DNA from: Streptomyces cylindrosporus
GTDB taxonomy: Bacteria > Actinomycetota > Actinomycetes > Streptomycetales > Streptomycetaceae
DNA: 64,000 bases
Assembly (NCBI RefSeq): GCF_022698165.1
Contig: NZ_JALDAY010000017.1
Span: 180,188 to 244,187 of the forward strand
Reading direction: 5' to 3'
Below the pieces are notes generated by a model, which saw only the letters and a program-made list of their open reading frames with translations, made no database searches and was not told the origin of the DNA. Shown piece by piece: positions 42,568-51,134 of this stretch. The translations under genes and the position numbers were made by a program. Each line of letters begins with the position of its first letter. Within the stretch, counting starts at the first letter, position 1.

Positions 42568-43146
42568 GTGACGGCCCAGCAGTACCCCGTCCGGGAACTC
42601 GTCGCGTCCCGGCGCCCGCACCGCAAGGACGCCGCGCGCAACTACGACGCCCTGCTGGCGGCGGCGCGGGAGGCGTTCGCCGAGCACGGGGCGGAGGCGT
42701 CGCTGGAGGACATCGCGAAGCGTGCGGGGGTGGGCATCGGCACGCTGTACCGGAACTTCCCGTCGCGGCGCGAGCTGTTCGAGAGCGTGTACGCGGACGA
42801 GGTGAACGAGCTCGTGCGGGTGGCCGAGGAGGTCGCCGAGCGGGAGCCGTGGGAGGCGCTGACCTCGTGGCTCACGCGCTTCACCGACTACATGGTGACC
42901 AAGCGGGCCGTCCGGGAGGCGCTGGACGACGAGTCCGAGATCTTCGACGCGTGCCGGGAGTCCATGTATGCCGCGGGGGGTCCGTTGTTCGTGCGGGCCC
43001 AGGAGGCGGGGGTGGCCCGGCGGGACATGGACTTCGGGGATCTGCTGCGGATGGTCGCGGGGATCACGGCGACGGTGTTCGTCGACGAGGCCCAGCGGGA
43101 CCGGGTGCTGGGTATCGCGCTGGACGGGGTGCGGGTGCGCGCGTAG
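42568..43146 (+). CDS. TetR family transcriptional regulator
   Basis: 192 residues from GTG 42568 (ribosome binding site GGGAGGCAG). The N-terminal HTH is clear: AAREAFAEHGAEASLEDIAK followed by RAGVGIGTLYRNFPSRRELF. The C-terminal ligand domain is of the common actinobacterial type. It is divergent from the MFS exporter and probably represses both genes through the palindromes at 42497 and 42521. Confidence 0.93.
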   Translation: MTAQQYPVRELVASRRPHRKDAARNYDALLAAAREAFAEHGAEASLEDIAKRAGVGIGTLYRNFPSRRELFESVYADEVNELVRVAEEVAEREPWEALTSWLTRFTDYMVTKRAVREALDDESEIFDACRESMYAAGGPLFVRAQEAGVARRDMDFGDLLRMVAGITATVFVDEAQRDRVLGIALDGVRVRA

Positions 43147-43157
43147 CCGCACAGCGA

Positions 43158-43193
43158 AACAGCCCCGCGCTCCTGAAGGGGCACGGGGCTGTT
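43158..43193. terminator. bidirectional terminator hairpin
   Basis: AACAGCCCCG (43158-43167) pairs with CGGGGCTGTT (43184-43193) over a 16-base loop. It lies between the convergent TetR and Ldh-family genes. Confidence 0.75.
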
Positions 43194-43204
43194 CCACGAC
43201 TTGG

Positions 43205-44269
43205 CTAACCGACCGGCTGCGGCAGCGTCACGCCCAGCTTCTCCGCCTGTTCCGTCAGGTCTCGCCAGACCTTCGGGGGTACGGGGATGCCCTGCGCCCC
43301 ACGCTTGGACGCCACCGTCGCGCTGCGCTCGCCGGGGTAGTACACCCCGTCCGCGTCGTCCGCCACGGGCAGGCCCTTCAGGGTGGCCAGGGTGGTGTCC
43401 ACGTCCGCGGTGAACTCGTCCGTGCCGCCGAAGGCCGCCGGGTCCACGGCGATCAGCAGGGCGTTCTGGCGGTGCTTGCGGCCCGCCGGGTCGTCCGAGT
43501 GGAACGACGCGAAGATCGGGGCGCCCACCAGGACGCTCGTCAGGAGCTCGAAGGCCAGGGACATGCCCGAGCCCTTCGCGCCGCCCAGCGGCAGGGGCAT
43601 GACCGCCTTCTCCGGGTCGGTCGTCGGGGTGCCGTCCTCCGTGGCCGCCGCGCCCTCCGGCAACGGGGTCCCGCTCGCCTTCGCCTGGCGGATCTTACCG
43701 AGGGCGATCGTCGCGGTGGCCATGTCGAGGAGCAGCGGGGCGTGGTCGCGGGCCGGTACCGCGATCGCGAGGGGGCTGGTGGCGACCGCGGCGCCCTTGA
43801 CGCCGGTGTAGCCCATGTTGGGCATGCCGGCCACGAAGCCGATGCCGACCAGGCCCTGCTCGGCGATCCGGGAGACGTAGTACCCGATGGCGCCGGTGTG
43901 CACGGTGCGCCGTACGCCCACGGAGGCGATGCCGGTCTCGCGGGCCCGCCGTACCGCCTCGTCGGCAGCAGCGGTCAGCGCCACCGGGCCCGGGGCGCGG
44001 TCGGCGTCGACGACCGCGGCGGCCGGGGTGGTCGACTCGACCTTGATGTCGGCGGCGGCGTTGGCGACACCCTTGGCGAGCAGCTCCAGGTAGGCGGGGA
44101 CGCGGGCGATGCCGTGCGAGTCGACGCCCCGCAGCGCGGCCCAGACGAACACGTCGGCGGTGGTGGCGGCGTGCTCGGGGCTCAGGCCGCCCTTTTCGAG
44201 GAGTGCCGCGGAGAAGGTGCGCAGGTCGTCGGCGGGGACCAGGACCTTCTTGGGGGGTGTGGTGGACAT
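43205..44269 (-). CDS. Ldh2/MDH2 family NAD(P)-dependent dehydrogenase
   Basis: 354 residues. It belongs to the malate/L-lactate/ureidoglycolate/sulfolactate dehydrogenase family, which does not use the classic Rossmann fold. Landmarks are AALRGVDSHGIARVPAYLEL (catalytic His), PMGYTGVK-like PNMGYTGVKGAAVATSPLAI, LLLDMATATIALGKI and LPLGGAKGSGMSLAFELL. It is last in the unit after a thiamine diphosphate enzyme, so it may oxidise or reduce a 2-hydroxy/2-oxo acid linked to that enzyme. Confidence 0.88.
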   Translation of the reverse strand: MSTTPPKKVLVPADDLRTFSAALLEKGGLSPEHAATTADVFVWAALRGVDSHGIARVPAYLELLAKGVANAAADIKVESTTPAAAVVDADRAPGPVALTAAADEAVRRARETGIASVGVRRTVHTGAIGYYVSRIAEQGLVGIGFVAGMPNMGYTGVKGAAVATSPLAIAVPARDHAPLLLDMATATIALGKIRQAKASGTPLPEGAAATEDGTPTTDPEKAVMPLPLGGAKGSGMSLAFELLTSVLVGAPIFASFHSDDPAGRKHRQNALLIAVDPAAFGGTDEFTADVDTTLATLKGLPVADDADGVYYPGERSATVASKRGAQGIPVPPKVWRDLTEQAEKLGVTLPQPVG

Positions 44270-44282
44270 GGGGTCTCCTGGA

Positions 44283-45992
44283 TCAGCGGGTGACGAGGAC
44301 GTCGACGACCGCGGTGGTGCCCTCGGCCACGGCCTTGAGGGCGCGCTCCAGCGCGGGGGCGAGCGCGTCCCGGGTGTCGACGGTCTCGGTGTGCATGTCG
44401 AACGGCTCGGCGAAGGAGGCCAGCCTGGGCAGCCGGTGCAGATCGGTGCCGAGCCACTCCCCCGTCTCGGCCGCCGCGCCCTCGGGGTAGAAGCGCCGGT
44501 GGTTGAGGTTCATGGACTTGTAGACGCGGTTGTTGAACACCACGATCAGCAGCGGGAGTTCGTACGCCTTCGACGCGTCGTACGAGGGGATGACCGGGTT
44601 GTACGTGAAGGCGCCGTCGCCGATCGTGAGCACCACCGGGCGTTGTTTCGCGGCGAGTTTGACGCCGAGCGCGACCGCGATGCCCTGGCCCAGGCCGCCC
44701 TGCACGTAGAAGTACGAGTCGGGGTCGGCGGTCTGGACGTGCCGCTTGACGACGCGGCTGTGGGTGATCGTCTCGTCGACGACGATGCCGTCCTTGCCGT
44801 CGAGGAGCTTGCGCAGGGTGGCCGCGACGAGCACCGGGTCGATGCCCTCGGCCTCCTCCGCCTTTGCCTCGGCGGCGGCGATGGCCGACAACTCCCCGGC
44901 GTGCCGCGCCTCTTGGGCCGTACGACGAGAGGCCACGACGACCTCGTCGAGGTCCTTCGCCCGCTTCGTCAGCTGACGCAGGGTGTTGGCGACGTTCCCT
45001 TCCAAGTACCGGTCGGCGAACAGCACTTGGTAGACCACATGCGGACGTTGGGGCACTTCATCGATGACGACGACCTTCGCCTTGGACGGGCGGCGCGACG
45101 GCGGGTAGAAGGGCGCGCGGCAGTTGACCAGGAGGATCAGGTCCGCCTCGTCGATCCACGGGCCGATGTCGCTGCCCGCGTGCAGCGGATGCGTGCGCGG
45201 GAAGTTGCCGCACACCGCGGAGTCGGGCTCGACGACCGGGATGTTCCAGGCCTCGGCGAAGGCGACCAGGGCCTCGAAGCCGCCCGCCTCGCGGCCCGCC
45301 GTCTCCGTGACGATCACGGGGTTGGCGGCCTCGCGGATCATCTGGGCGACGGGGTCGACCTCTTCGGGCGAGCTGTGCGTGGAGCCGGGCGCCACGATCG
45401 GCTTGGCCTCGCGGCCGTCCCACTCCTCCAGCAGGATCTCCAGCGGGATGTTCAGGTACGCCGGTCCGGCCGGCGCCCGCCAGGACAACTCGGCGGCGCG
45501 GGTGACCATCGTCGGCAGCGTGTGCACGCTGGCGGCCTCGTTGGACCACTTGGTGAAGGGCTGCGCGATCTGGTGCGGCCCGCCCACGACCGACAGGTTG
45601 CGGTACCACTGTCCGCCCGGGTCGTGCCCGGGGGCGTCGCCGTACGTGGTGGACTCGGACGAGGAGACCACCATGGGGACGCCGGCGAGGAGCGCGCCGT
45701 GCACCGCCATGGAGCCCTGGAGCAGGCCGGGGGCGGCGTGCAGGAGGACCCCCTGGGGGCGGCGCTTGATCAGGCCGTAGCCGGTGGCCATGCCGACCGC
45801 GACGGTCTCGTGGGTGAGGTCCAGGTACTCGGGGCAGGGCAGCCCGTCCCGGTGGCGCCGGGCGAGGGACTCCCACACGGGGGCCCACTCGGAGCCCGAC
45901 GAGCAGAAGATGTAGTCGGCGCCGACGGCGTTGAAGGCGGTTACGAGAGCGTCGCCGCCGTCGGCGCCTGGGGTGTTGCGGGTGTCGGTCAT
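44283..45992 (-). CDS. thiamine diphosphate-dependent enzyme (acetolactate synthase-like)
   Basis: 569 residues with the three-domain fold of ThDP decarboxylases and synthases. The catalytic Glu62 is in YLDLTHETVAVGMA. The ThDP/Mg motif begins LTIGDGAFTYN and ends about 25 residues later at VVFNN. Unlike true acetolactate synthases it lacks biosynthetic partners, and its neighbours are catabolic, so it is more likely a 2-oxo acid decarboxylase or carboligase. It is 13 bases upstream of the Ldh-family gene. Confidence 0.88.
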   Translation of the reverse strand: MTDTRNTPGADGGDALVTAFNAVGADYIFCSSGSEWAPVWESLARRHRDGLPCPEYLDLTHETVAVGMATGYGLIKRRPQGVLLHAAPGLLQGSMAVHGALLAGVPMVVSSSESTTYGDAPGHDPGGQWYRNLSVVGGPHQIAQPFTKWSNEAASVHTLPTMVTRAAELSWRAPAGPAYLNIPLEILLEEWDGREAKPIVAPGSTHSSPEEVDPVAQMIREAANPVIVTETAGREAGGFEALVAFAEAWNIPVVEPDSAVCGNFPRTHPLHAGSDIGPWIDEADLILLVNCRAPFYPPSRRPSKAKVVVIDEVPQRPHVVYQVLFADRYLEGNVANTLRQLTKRAKDLDEVVVASRRTAQEARHAGELSAIAAAEAKAEEAEGIDPVLVAATLRKLLDGKDGIVVDETITHSRVVKRHVQTADPDSYFYVQGGLGQGIAVALGVKLAAKQRPVVLTIGDGAFTYNPVIPSYDASKAYELPLLIVVFNNRVYKSMNLNHRRFYPEGAAAETGEWLGTDLHRLPRLASFAEPFDMHTETVDTRDALAPALERALKAVAEGTTAVVDVLVTR

Positions 45993-46005
45993 CTCTCGTG
46001 CTTCC

Positions 46006-46866
46006 TCAGCCCTCGATCGGCCAGTTCAGGACCTCGGAGATGCCGCGGCCCATGATCCATTCAAGCTCCTCGGGCGTGAAGTCCCAGTGCTTGGTGAACT
46101 GCTCGATCGTGTCGGTGTAGGTGATGCCGTGGCCGAGCAGACGGGTGATGTCGGTGCCGTAGAAGCAGCGCTGCGGGCCCATCTTGTCGACCATCTCGCG
46201 CACGTACTTCTGGATGTTGTTGTTCGGGAAGGGCTGCGTGGAGTAGCCCGGCAGCGCCGACACCTTCACGTAGATGTTCGGGTGGACGTGCAGGTCGGCG
46301 GTCTCCTGGACCCAGTAGCCGATCGCGTCGTCGACGCAGCGGGCCATGATGCCCATGTGGTCGATGATGATCTTCAGCTCGGGGTGCTTGGCGGCGATCT
46401 CGCCGAGCTCGCGCTTCCAGATCGGGGCGTGGACCATCGTCGGGATGCGGAGCTCCTCGGCGATCGGCCAGTACCAGTCGTTGGTGCCGTCGATCATCCA
46501 GTTGCGGTCCTGCGGCCGGTGGAAGGTCAGGCGCGTGCCCTTCACATGGGGGTTTTCGGCGAAGTCCTTCAGCATCGCCTTGCCCTCCTCGGGCTTGTTC
46601 TGCGGGATGCGGGCCATGATGCCGAAGCGGTCGGGGTGCGCCTCGCACGCCTCCAGGGCGTAGTCGATGCGGTCGCCCTCCCAGGACGGCGGCAGGATCA
46701 GCGCGCGGTTGACGCCGGCCTCGTCCATCAGCTCCAGGGCCTCCTCGTACGAGAAGGGGTCCTCGCGGTGTCCGTTGAGGCGGATGCGCTCCCGCGCGCC
46801 GGGGACCCAGGGGCGGTCCGGGGTCTCTTCCTTCCAGATGTGGATCTGGGTGTCGACGACGAACAT
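46006..46866 (-). CDS. amidohydrolase (COG3618, LigI/sulfomuconolactonase-like)
   Basis: 286 residues from ATG 46866 (GGAAAGAG upstream; a TTG at 46875 is possible). TIM-barrel amidohydrolase pattern: DTQIHIW, in which the first His of the usual HxH is Gln; MVHAPIW; IIIDHMGIMAR; YGTDITRL. Related enzymes hydrolyse lactones of aromatic degradation, such as 2-pyrone-4,6-dicarboxylate, and some need no metal. Lactone hydrolysis in a ring-cleavage pathway is a plausible role. Confidence 0.82.
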   Translation of the reverse strand: MFVVDTQIHIWKEETPDRPWVPGARERIRLNGHREDPFSYEEALELMDEAGVNRALILPPSWEGDRIDYALEACEAHPDRFGIMARIPQNKPEEGKAMLKDFAENPHVKGTRLTFHRPQDRNWMIDGTNDWYWPIAEELRIPTMVHAPIWKRELGEIAAKHPELKIIIDHMGIMARCVDDAIGYWVQETADLHVHPNIYVKVSALPGYSTQPFPNNNIQKYVREMVDKMGPQRCFYGTDITRLLGHGITYTDTIEQFTKHWDFTPEELEWIMGRGISEVLNWPIEG

Positions 46867-46989
46867 GTTGTTCAACTCTTTCCGTAGAGCGGCGTGGTGG
46901 GGTGATGCGGAAGGAACGCTAGGCGGGTGGTGAGCGCTTGCGGAGCCCCCTGGTGTGCAACCAGAAAGTGCGTCGTACGCAGGGAACTC

Positions 46990-48198
46990 TCAGATTGCGG
47001 ACCGGTTCTTGAACATGGCTTGGACGAGGTGTTCGGCGATGGCCATGGAGGCCGTCGCAGCCGGCGAGGGGGCGTTGCGCACGGCGGTGATCCGGCCGAC
47101 CTGGTGGATGCGGAAGTCGTCCACGAGGGTGCCGTCCCGGTCCAGCGCCTGGGCGCGCAGGCCCGCTCCGCCGCGTACCACGTCGGCGGCCGAGACCCCG
47201 GGGACGTACAGCTTGGCGTCCTTCATGAAGGCCGCCGTTGAGAAGGAGCCGCGGTACTCCTTGATTCCGGTACGCCAGTGCTGGGCCGCCATCTTCCAGG
47301 CGCCGGGGTAGGCGGCGAGGCCCAGGAGATGCGCCGGGGAGATCCGGGTCCTGGTGTAGCCCTCCCTCGCGAGGGCCAGGACCGCGTTGGGGCCGACCTC
47401 CACGGTGCCGTCGACGCGCGGGGTGAAGTGCACGCCGAGGAACGGGTAGCGCGGGTCCGGCACCGGGTACAGCAGGCCCCGTACCAGGTGGGTCTTCTCC
47501 GGCTTGAGGAGCATGTACTCGCCCCGGAAGGGGACGATCTTCGGCTCCTGCTTGTCCTGTGCGAGCTTCGCGACCAGGTCCGACTGGAGGCCCGCGCACA
47601 GGATCAGCCGGTCGACCGTGACACGCTCCTGCCCCGAGGCCACCTCGACGCCGCCGGGCACGGTGGTGATGCCGGTGACCGGGAAGCCGAGTCGCACCTC
47701 GCCGCCGGAGTCGACGACGTCCTTCGCGAAGGCGCGGGCGATCGCCGGGTAGTCGGTGATCGCGGTGCGCGGGGAGTGCAGGGCGGCGACACCGCCGGCG
47801 TGCGGTTCGAGCTCCCGGATCTCCTCCCTGGAGATCTTCCTCAGGTCGGGCACGTGGTTGTTCCTCGCCCGCTCGTAGAGGTCGTTCATCCGGCCGAGCT
47901 CGTCCTCGCGCACGGCCACTACGAGCTTGCCGATCTCCCGGTACGGCAGTTCGCGCTCCTGGCAGTACTCGCGCAGCAGGGCGACGCCCCGGACCGTGAG
48001 GTCGGCCTTCAGGCTGCCGGGCTTGTAGTAGATGCCCGCGTGTACGACGCCCGAGTTGTGGCCGGTCTGGTGGAGGGAGACCTCCTGCTCCTTCTCCAGG
48101 ACCACGACCCGGGTGCCGGGGCGGCTCAGCGCGATCTCGCGGGCCGTGGCCAGGCCCACGATGCCGGCGCCGACGATGCCGATGGTCTCGTCAGCCAC
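46990..48198 (-). CDS. lhgO: L-2-hydroxyglutarate oxidase
   Basis: 402 residues, FAD-dependent oxidoreductase of the DAO family. The FAD motif is IGIVGAGIVGLATA, followed by VVVLEKE and the TGHNSGVVHAGIYYKPGSLK block that is characteristic of LhgO. The C-terminal part contains VEVGPNAVLALAREGY and GGAGLRAQALDRDG. The known reaction is L-2-hydroxyglutarate to 2-oxoglutarate with electrons passed to the quinone pool. It overlaps the preceding aldehyde dehydrogenase gene by 8 bases; in this operon the natural substrate may be another 2-hydroxy acid. Confidence 0.9.
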   Translation of the reverse strand: MADETIGIVGAGIVGLATAREIALSRPGTRVVVLEKEQEVSLHQTGHNSGVVHAGIYYKPGSLKADLTVRGVALLREYCQERELPYREIGKLVVAVREDELGRMNDLYERARNNHVPDLRKISREEIRELEPHAGGVAALHSPRTAITDYPAIARAFAKDVVDSGGEVRLGFPVTGITTVPGGVEVASGQERVTVDRLILCAGLQSDLVAKLAQDKQEPKIVPFRGEYMLLKPEKTHLVRGLLYPVPDPRYPFLGVHFTPRVDGTVEVGPNAVLALAREGYTRTRISPAHLLGLAAYPGAWKMAAQHWRTGIKEYRGSFSTAAFMKDAKLYVPGVSAADVVRGGAGLRAQALDRDGTLVDDFRIHQVGRITAVRNAPSPAATASMAIAEHLVQAMFKNRSAI

Positions 48199-49651
48199 GC
48201 ACGGCCTCCCCGAGGTTGATGGCGACGGTCTTGACGCGGGTGGAGAACTTCAGGACTTCCTCGCCCTGCTCCTTGTAGCCCGTACCGGAGTCGCGGAAGC
48301 CGCCGAAGGGCAGGTGGACGTCCCAGCCGGGGGTGGTCGTGTTGACCGCGATCTGGCCGCACTCGGCCTCGTCGGCGAAGCGGTACGCGCTCGCCAGGTC
48401 GCGGGTGAACACGGCGGCGGCAAGACCGAAGTCCGAGTCGTTGACCGCCTCCACGGCGGACGCGAAGTCCTCGACGGCGAGGAGGGCGACGACCGGCCCG
48501 AAGACCTCCTCGCGCCAGATCGCCGTCTCGGGCGTGACATCGGCGAGGACGGTGGGCCGGACGTAGCAGCCGTGCGCCCGCTCGCCCTCGGTGTCCGCCG
48601 AGCCGCCGGTGAGGACGGTGGCGCCCTGCTCGACGGCCCTGTTCAGGTCGGCGAGGACGGAGTCGCGCTGCTTGGGGCTGGACAGCGGGCACAGCGTGGT
48701 CGCCGGGTCGCTGCCCGGGCCGATCCTGAGCGCCTCGACCTCGGTGACCAGGAGCCGGGTGAACTCCTCGTACACCGGCCGTTCGACGATGACCCGGCTG
48801 GTGGCGGTGCAGCGCTGGCCGGCCTGGCCGAAGGAGGCGGCGACGACGGCCTTGGCGGCGGTCGGCAGGTCGGCGTCGCGCAGCACGACGGAGGCGTTCT
48901 TGCCGCCGAGCTCGCCCTGGAAGCGGACGTTGCGGTCGGCGAGGCGGCGGCGGATGCGGTTGCCGACGGCGTTGGAGCCGGTGAAGGTGATGCCGACGAT
49001 CCGCGGGTCGTCGAGGAGTGCCTCCTCGATCTCGGCGGTACGGCCGGTGACGACGTTGAGGACCCCGGCGGGCAGCCCCGCGTCGTGCAGGGCGCGCGCG
49101 AAGTGCAGGCCCGACAACGGTGTCTCGGTGGCCGGCTTGAACACGGCCGCGTTGCCGACGGCGAGCAGCGGGGCCAGCTTGCGGGCGGGGGTGATCAGCG
49201 GGTCGTTCCAAGGGCTGATCACCAGGATCACGCCGATCGGCTCGCGCTGGGTGTGCGTACGATGGTTGGGGCGTACGTCGTGCAGGAGCGTGCCGTAGCC
49301 CTGGCGGGCCAGGCCGGCGTAGTACTCCAGGAAGTCGGCCGCCTTGAGCGTCTCGCCGGTCGCCTCGGCCAGGGTCTTGCCGTTCTCCGCGGTGACGTCG
49401 GCGGCGATCTCCTCGACCCGCTCCCGGATCAGCCGGGCCGCCTCGGTGAAGACGCGGGCCCGCTCGAAGGGGCTGGTGCGCTTCCAGACGGCGAAGCCCC
49501 GCTCGGCGTGGTCGTAGGCGCGGGTGACGTCCTTGGCGGCGAGGGCGGGGACACGGGCGATCGGGGTGCGGACGTCGGCGGGGTTCTGGACGCCGATCCA
49601 CTCGCCGGTCGCGACCCACTCGCCGCCGGAGAGGGTTTCGAGGGTACGCAT
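48191..49651 (-). CDS. aldehyde dehydrogenase family protein
   Basis: 486 residues from ATG 49651 (AAGGAAGTG ribosome binding site). NAD(P)-dependent aldehyde dehydrogenase: LVISPWNDPLITPARKLAPL, KPATETPLS, FTGSNAVGNR, ELGGKNASVVLRDADLP and nucleophile Cys in QAGQRCTATSR. It is first gene of the five-gene unit and overlaps lhgO, so the products are made together. The substrate is unknown; benzaldehyde-like and semialdehyde substrates are common in this branch. Confidence 0.92.
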   Translation of the reverse strand: MRTLETLSGGEWVATGEWIGVQNPADVRTPIARVPALAAKDVTRAYDHAERGFAVWKRTSPFERARVFTEAARLIRERVEEIAADVTAENGKTLAEATGETLKAADFLEYYAGLARQGYGTLLHDVRPNHRTHTQREPIGVILVISPWNDPLITPARKLAPLLAVGNAAVFKPATETPLSGLHFARALHDAGLPAGVLNVVTGRTAEIEEALLDDPRIVGITFTGSNAVGNRIRRRLADRNVRFQGELGGKNASVVLRDADLPTAAKAVVAASFGQAGQRCTATSRVIVERPVYEEFTRLLVTEVEALRIGPGSDPATTLCPLSSPKQRDSVLADLNRAVEQGATVLTGGSADTEGERAHGCYVRPTVLADVTPETAIWREEVFGPVVALLAVEDFASAVEAVNDSDFGLAAAVFTRDLASAYRFADEAECGQIAVNTTTPGWDVHLPFGGFRDSGTGYKEQGEEVLKFSTRVKTVAINLGEAVRG

Positions 49652-49829
49652 GGAGATCACTTCCTTGGTCGTCCGCGCGGCGCGGATCGTGCGGGCCCTG
49701 CGACAACACACCATGTCGGGGCGGTGGCACCAGGCCCGTGGGGGCAGGCATTGCTTGCGCCGTGCGCGGGTGGGCGGGCGCATGATCCGTGCTGGAATCG
49801 GCGGACCCGAGATCACGAGGAGGAGACCG

Positions 49830-50117
49830 ATGGCCTACACCGTCATCGCCCGCTACCACTGCGACCCCGCCGACGAGGCCACGGTGCGCGCCGCGCTGCT
49901 GAAGGTGCGCGAGCACACGCGTGCGGAGCCGGCGAACCTGGCCTACGAGGTGCACGCGGAGGTGGGCGAGAGGGGCAGCTTCGCGCTGTACGAGCAGTAC
50001 GCCGACCAGAACGGTTTCGAGGCGCACAAGGCGGCCGATCACTTCAGGGAGCTGATCGTGGAGACCGTGTGGCCGTTGCTCACCGGTCGCTCCGTGACCT
50101 TCGCCGAGTCCCTCTGA
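49830..50117 (+). CDS. antibiotic biosynthesis monooxygenase (ABM) domain protein
   Basis: 95 residues, ABM/quinol monooxygenase fold: YTVIARYHCDPADEATVRAA, then EPANLAYEVHAEVG and LYEQYADQNGFEAHKAADHF, the usual 'y..h..s.hf' region. Such small dimeric proteins oxidise or decompose quinols without cofactor. Ribosome binding site GAGGAGGAG. It is divergent from the aldehyde dehydrogenase operon, so it may share its control and deal with a quinol intermediate. Confidence 0.88.
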   Translation: MAYTVIARYHCDPADEATVRAALLKVREHTRAEPANLAYEVHAEVGERGSFALYEQYADQNGFEAHKAADHFRELIVETVWPLLTGRSVTFAESL

Positions 50118-50124
50118 GACAAGA

Positions 50125-50148
50125 AGGGGCCGGGGAGTCCCGGCCCCT
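50125..50148. terminator. hairpin terminator
   Basis: A perfect 10-bp stem (AGGGGCCGGG with CCCGGCCCCT) and 4-base loop, between convergent ABM and MetE-like genes. Confidence 0.85.
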
Positions 50149-50153
50149 GAACG

Positions 50154-51131
50154 TCAGAACTCGTTGCCCCAGACGTAGCGGGCGATCGTCTCGATCAGCA
50201 CCAGCTTCCTGCGCTGGTCCTCCGCCGAGAGCAGGGGCCGGGACGCCACGTCCGCGAAGCCCCTCGACGGGGATACGGCCCCGTCCTCCAGGTCCTTGAA
50301 CTCGCCGACCGCGTCGATGCGTTGCATCACCGCGTCGATGTCCTCCAGCTCCGGCGCGGTCGCGTCGACCACGCCCAAGCAGAAGTCGCGGTCCTCCGGC
50401 AACGCCTTGACCAGGGCCAGTTCGGCCGGGGTGCCCTGGTCGAAGGGGAGGACCCAGCGATCGGCCGGGATTCCGGCGTAGAGCTGCTCGACGCGGGCCG
50501 GGTCGAGGTCGGCGGGGGCCCTCCACCCCGGAGACACCGCGATCCGTACACCCTCGGGACGTTCGTCCAGGCGCACCGCCAGAGCGTCGACGGCCAACGC
50601 GTCCTCGAAGGACAGGGCGCCCGTGGCGCCGTCCAGCAGCAGCGGGTTGTTGAGCTGGATCAGGCGTACGCCCTTGGAGACCAGCAGCTCGATCTCGGCC
50701 TGGATGATCTCGGCCAGGGCCTCGCCCAGCTCGCGGGCGGAGGACGGGCCGAGGCCCTCCTGGTAGGTGGTCGCCGCCAGGTACGCCGGGGAGGGCAGCG
50801 AGGCCTTCGGGGCGATCAGGGTCAGTTCGGCGAGACGCGCCGCCCAGTCCGCGAGCAGCGGGCCGTTGGCCTTGGGAAGGGACTCGGCGACCCACCGGGT
50901 GAGCCCGTCCGCGTCCGTCCCGTCCGTACGACGGAACCCTGACACTCCGTCAAGAACCGCGCTGCGGAAGTCCTCCCGGGGGAAGTCGCCGTCCGTGACG
51001 ACCGTCGAGCGCAGCCTGCGCTGGTAGGCGACCACGTCCTGGACGGCCTGGTCCACGCCCACGGTCGCGAGGTCGTTCGGGCGGACCAGGCTTCCGTGGT
51101 GGTCGATGCGGTAGTTGAAGGTGTCCGCCAT
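50154..51131 (-). CDS. MetE-like (cobalamin-independent methionine synthase family) protein without zinc ligands
   Basis: 325 residues, UROD/MetE TIM-barrel: RIDHHGSLVRPNDL at the start, RLRSTVVTDGDFPREDF, then VRLIQLNNPLLL and FCLGVVDATAPELED. It is related to the C-terminal half of MetE, but MetE binds catalytic zinc with one His and two Cys; this protein has only His11/His12 and a single Cys, and AVSPGW stands where HxCxGN would be. It cannot use the normal zinc-thiolate chemistry, so its reaction is unknown. It is last in a catabolic operon, 3 bases after the GlcG-like gene. Confidence 0.8.
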   Translation of the reverse strand: MADTFNYRIDHHGSLVRPNDLATVGVDQAVQDVVAYQRRLRSTVVTDGDFPREDFRSAVLDGVSGFRRTDGTDADGLTRWVAESLPKANGPLLADWAARLAELTLIAPKASLPSPAYLAATTYQEGLGPSSARELGEALAEIIQAEIELLVSKGVRLIQLNNPLLLDGATGALSFEDALAVDALAVRLDERPEGVRIAVSPGWRAPADLDPARVEQLYAGIPADRWVLPFDQGTPAELALVKALPEDRDFCLGVVDATAPELEDIDAVMQRIDAVGEFKDLEDGAVSPSRGFADVASRPLLSAEDQRRKLVLIETIARYVWGNEF

Positions 51132-51134
51132 GGC

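Noticed and set aside
44283..45992. Biosynthetic acetolactate synthase (ilvB)
   Set aside because: There is no small regulatory subunit or ilv genes nearby, and its neighbours are catabolic.
50154..51131. Authentic methionine synthase with upstream riboswitch
   Set aside because: The zinc ligands are missing and only 3 bases separate it from the preceding gene, so there is neither the chemistry nor room for a riboswitch.
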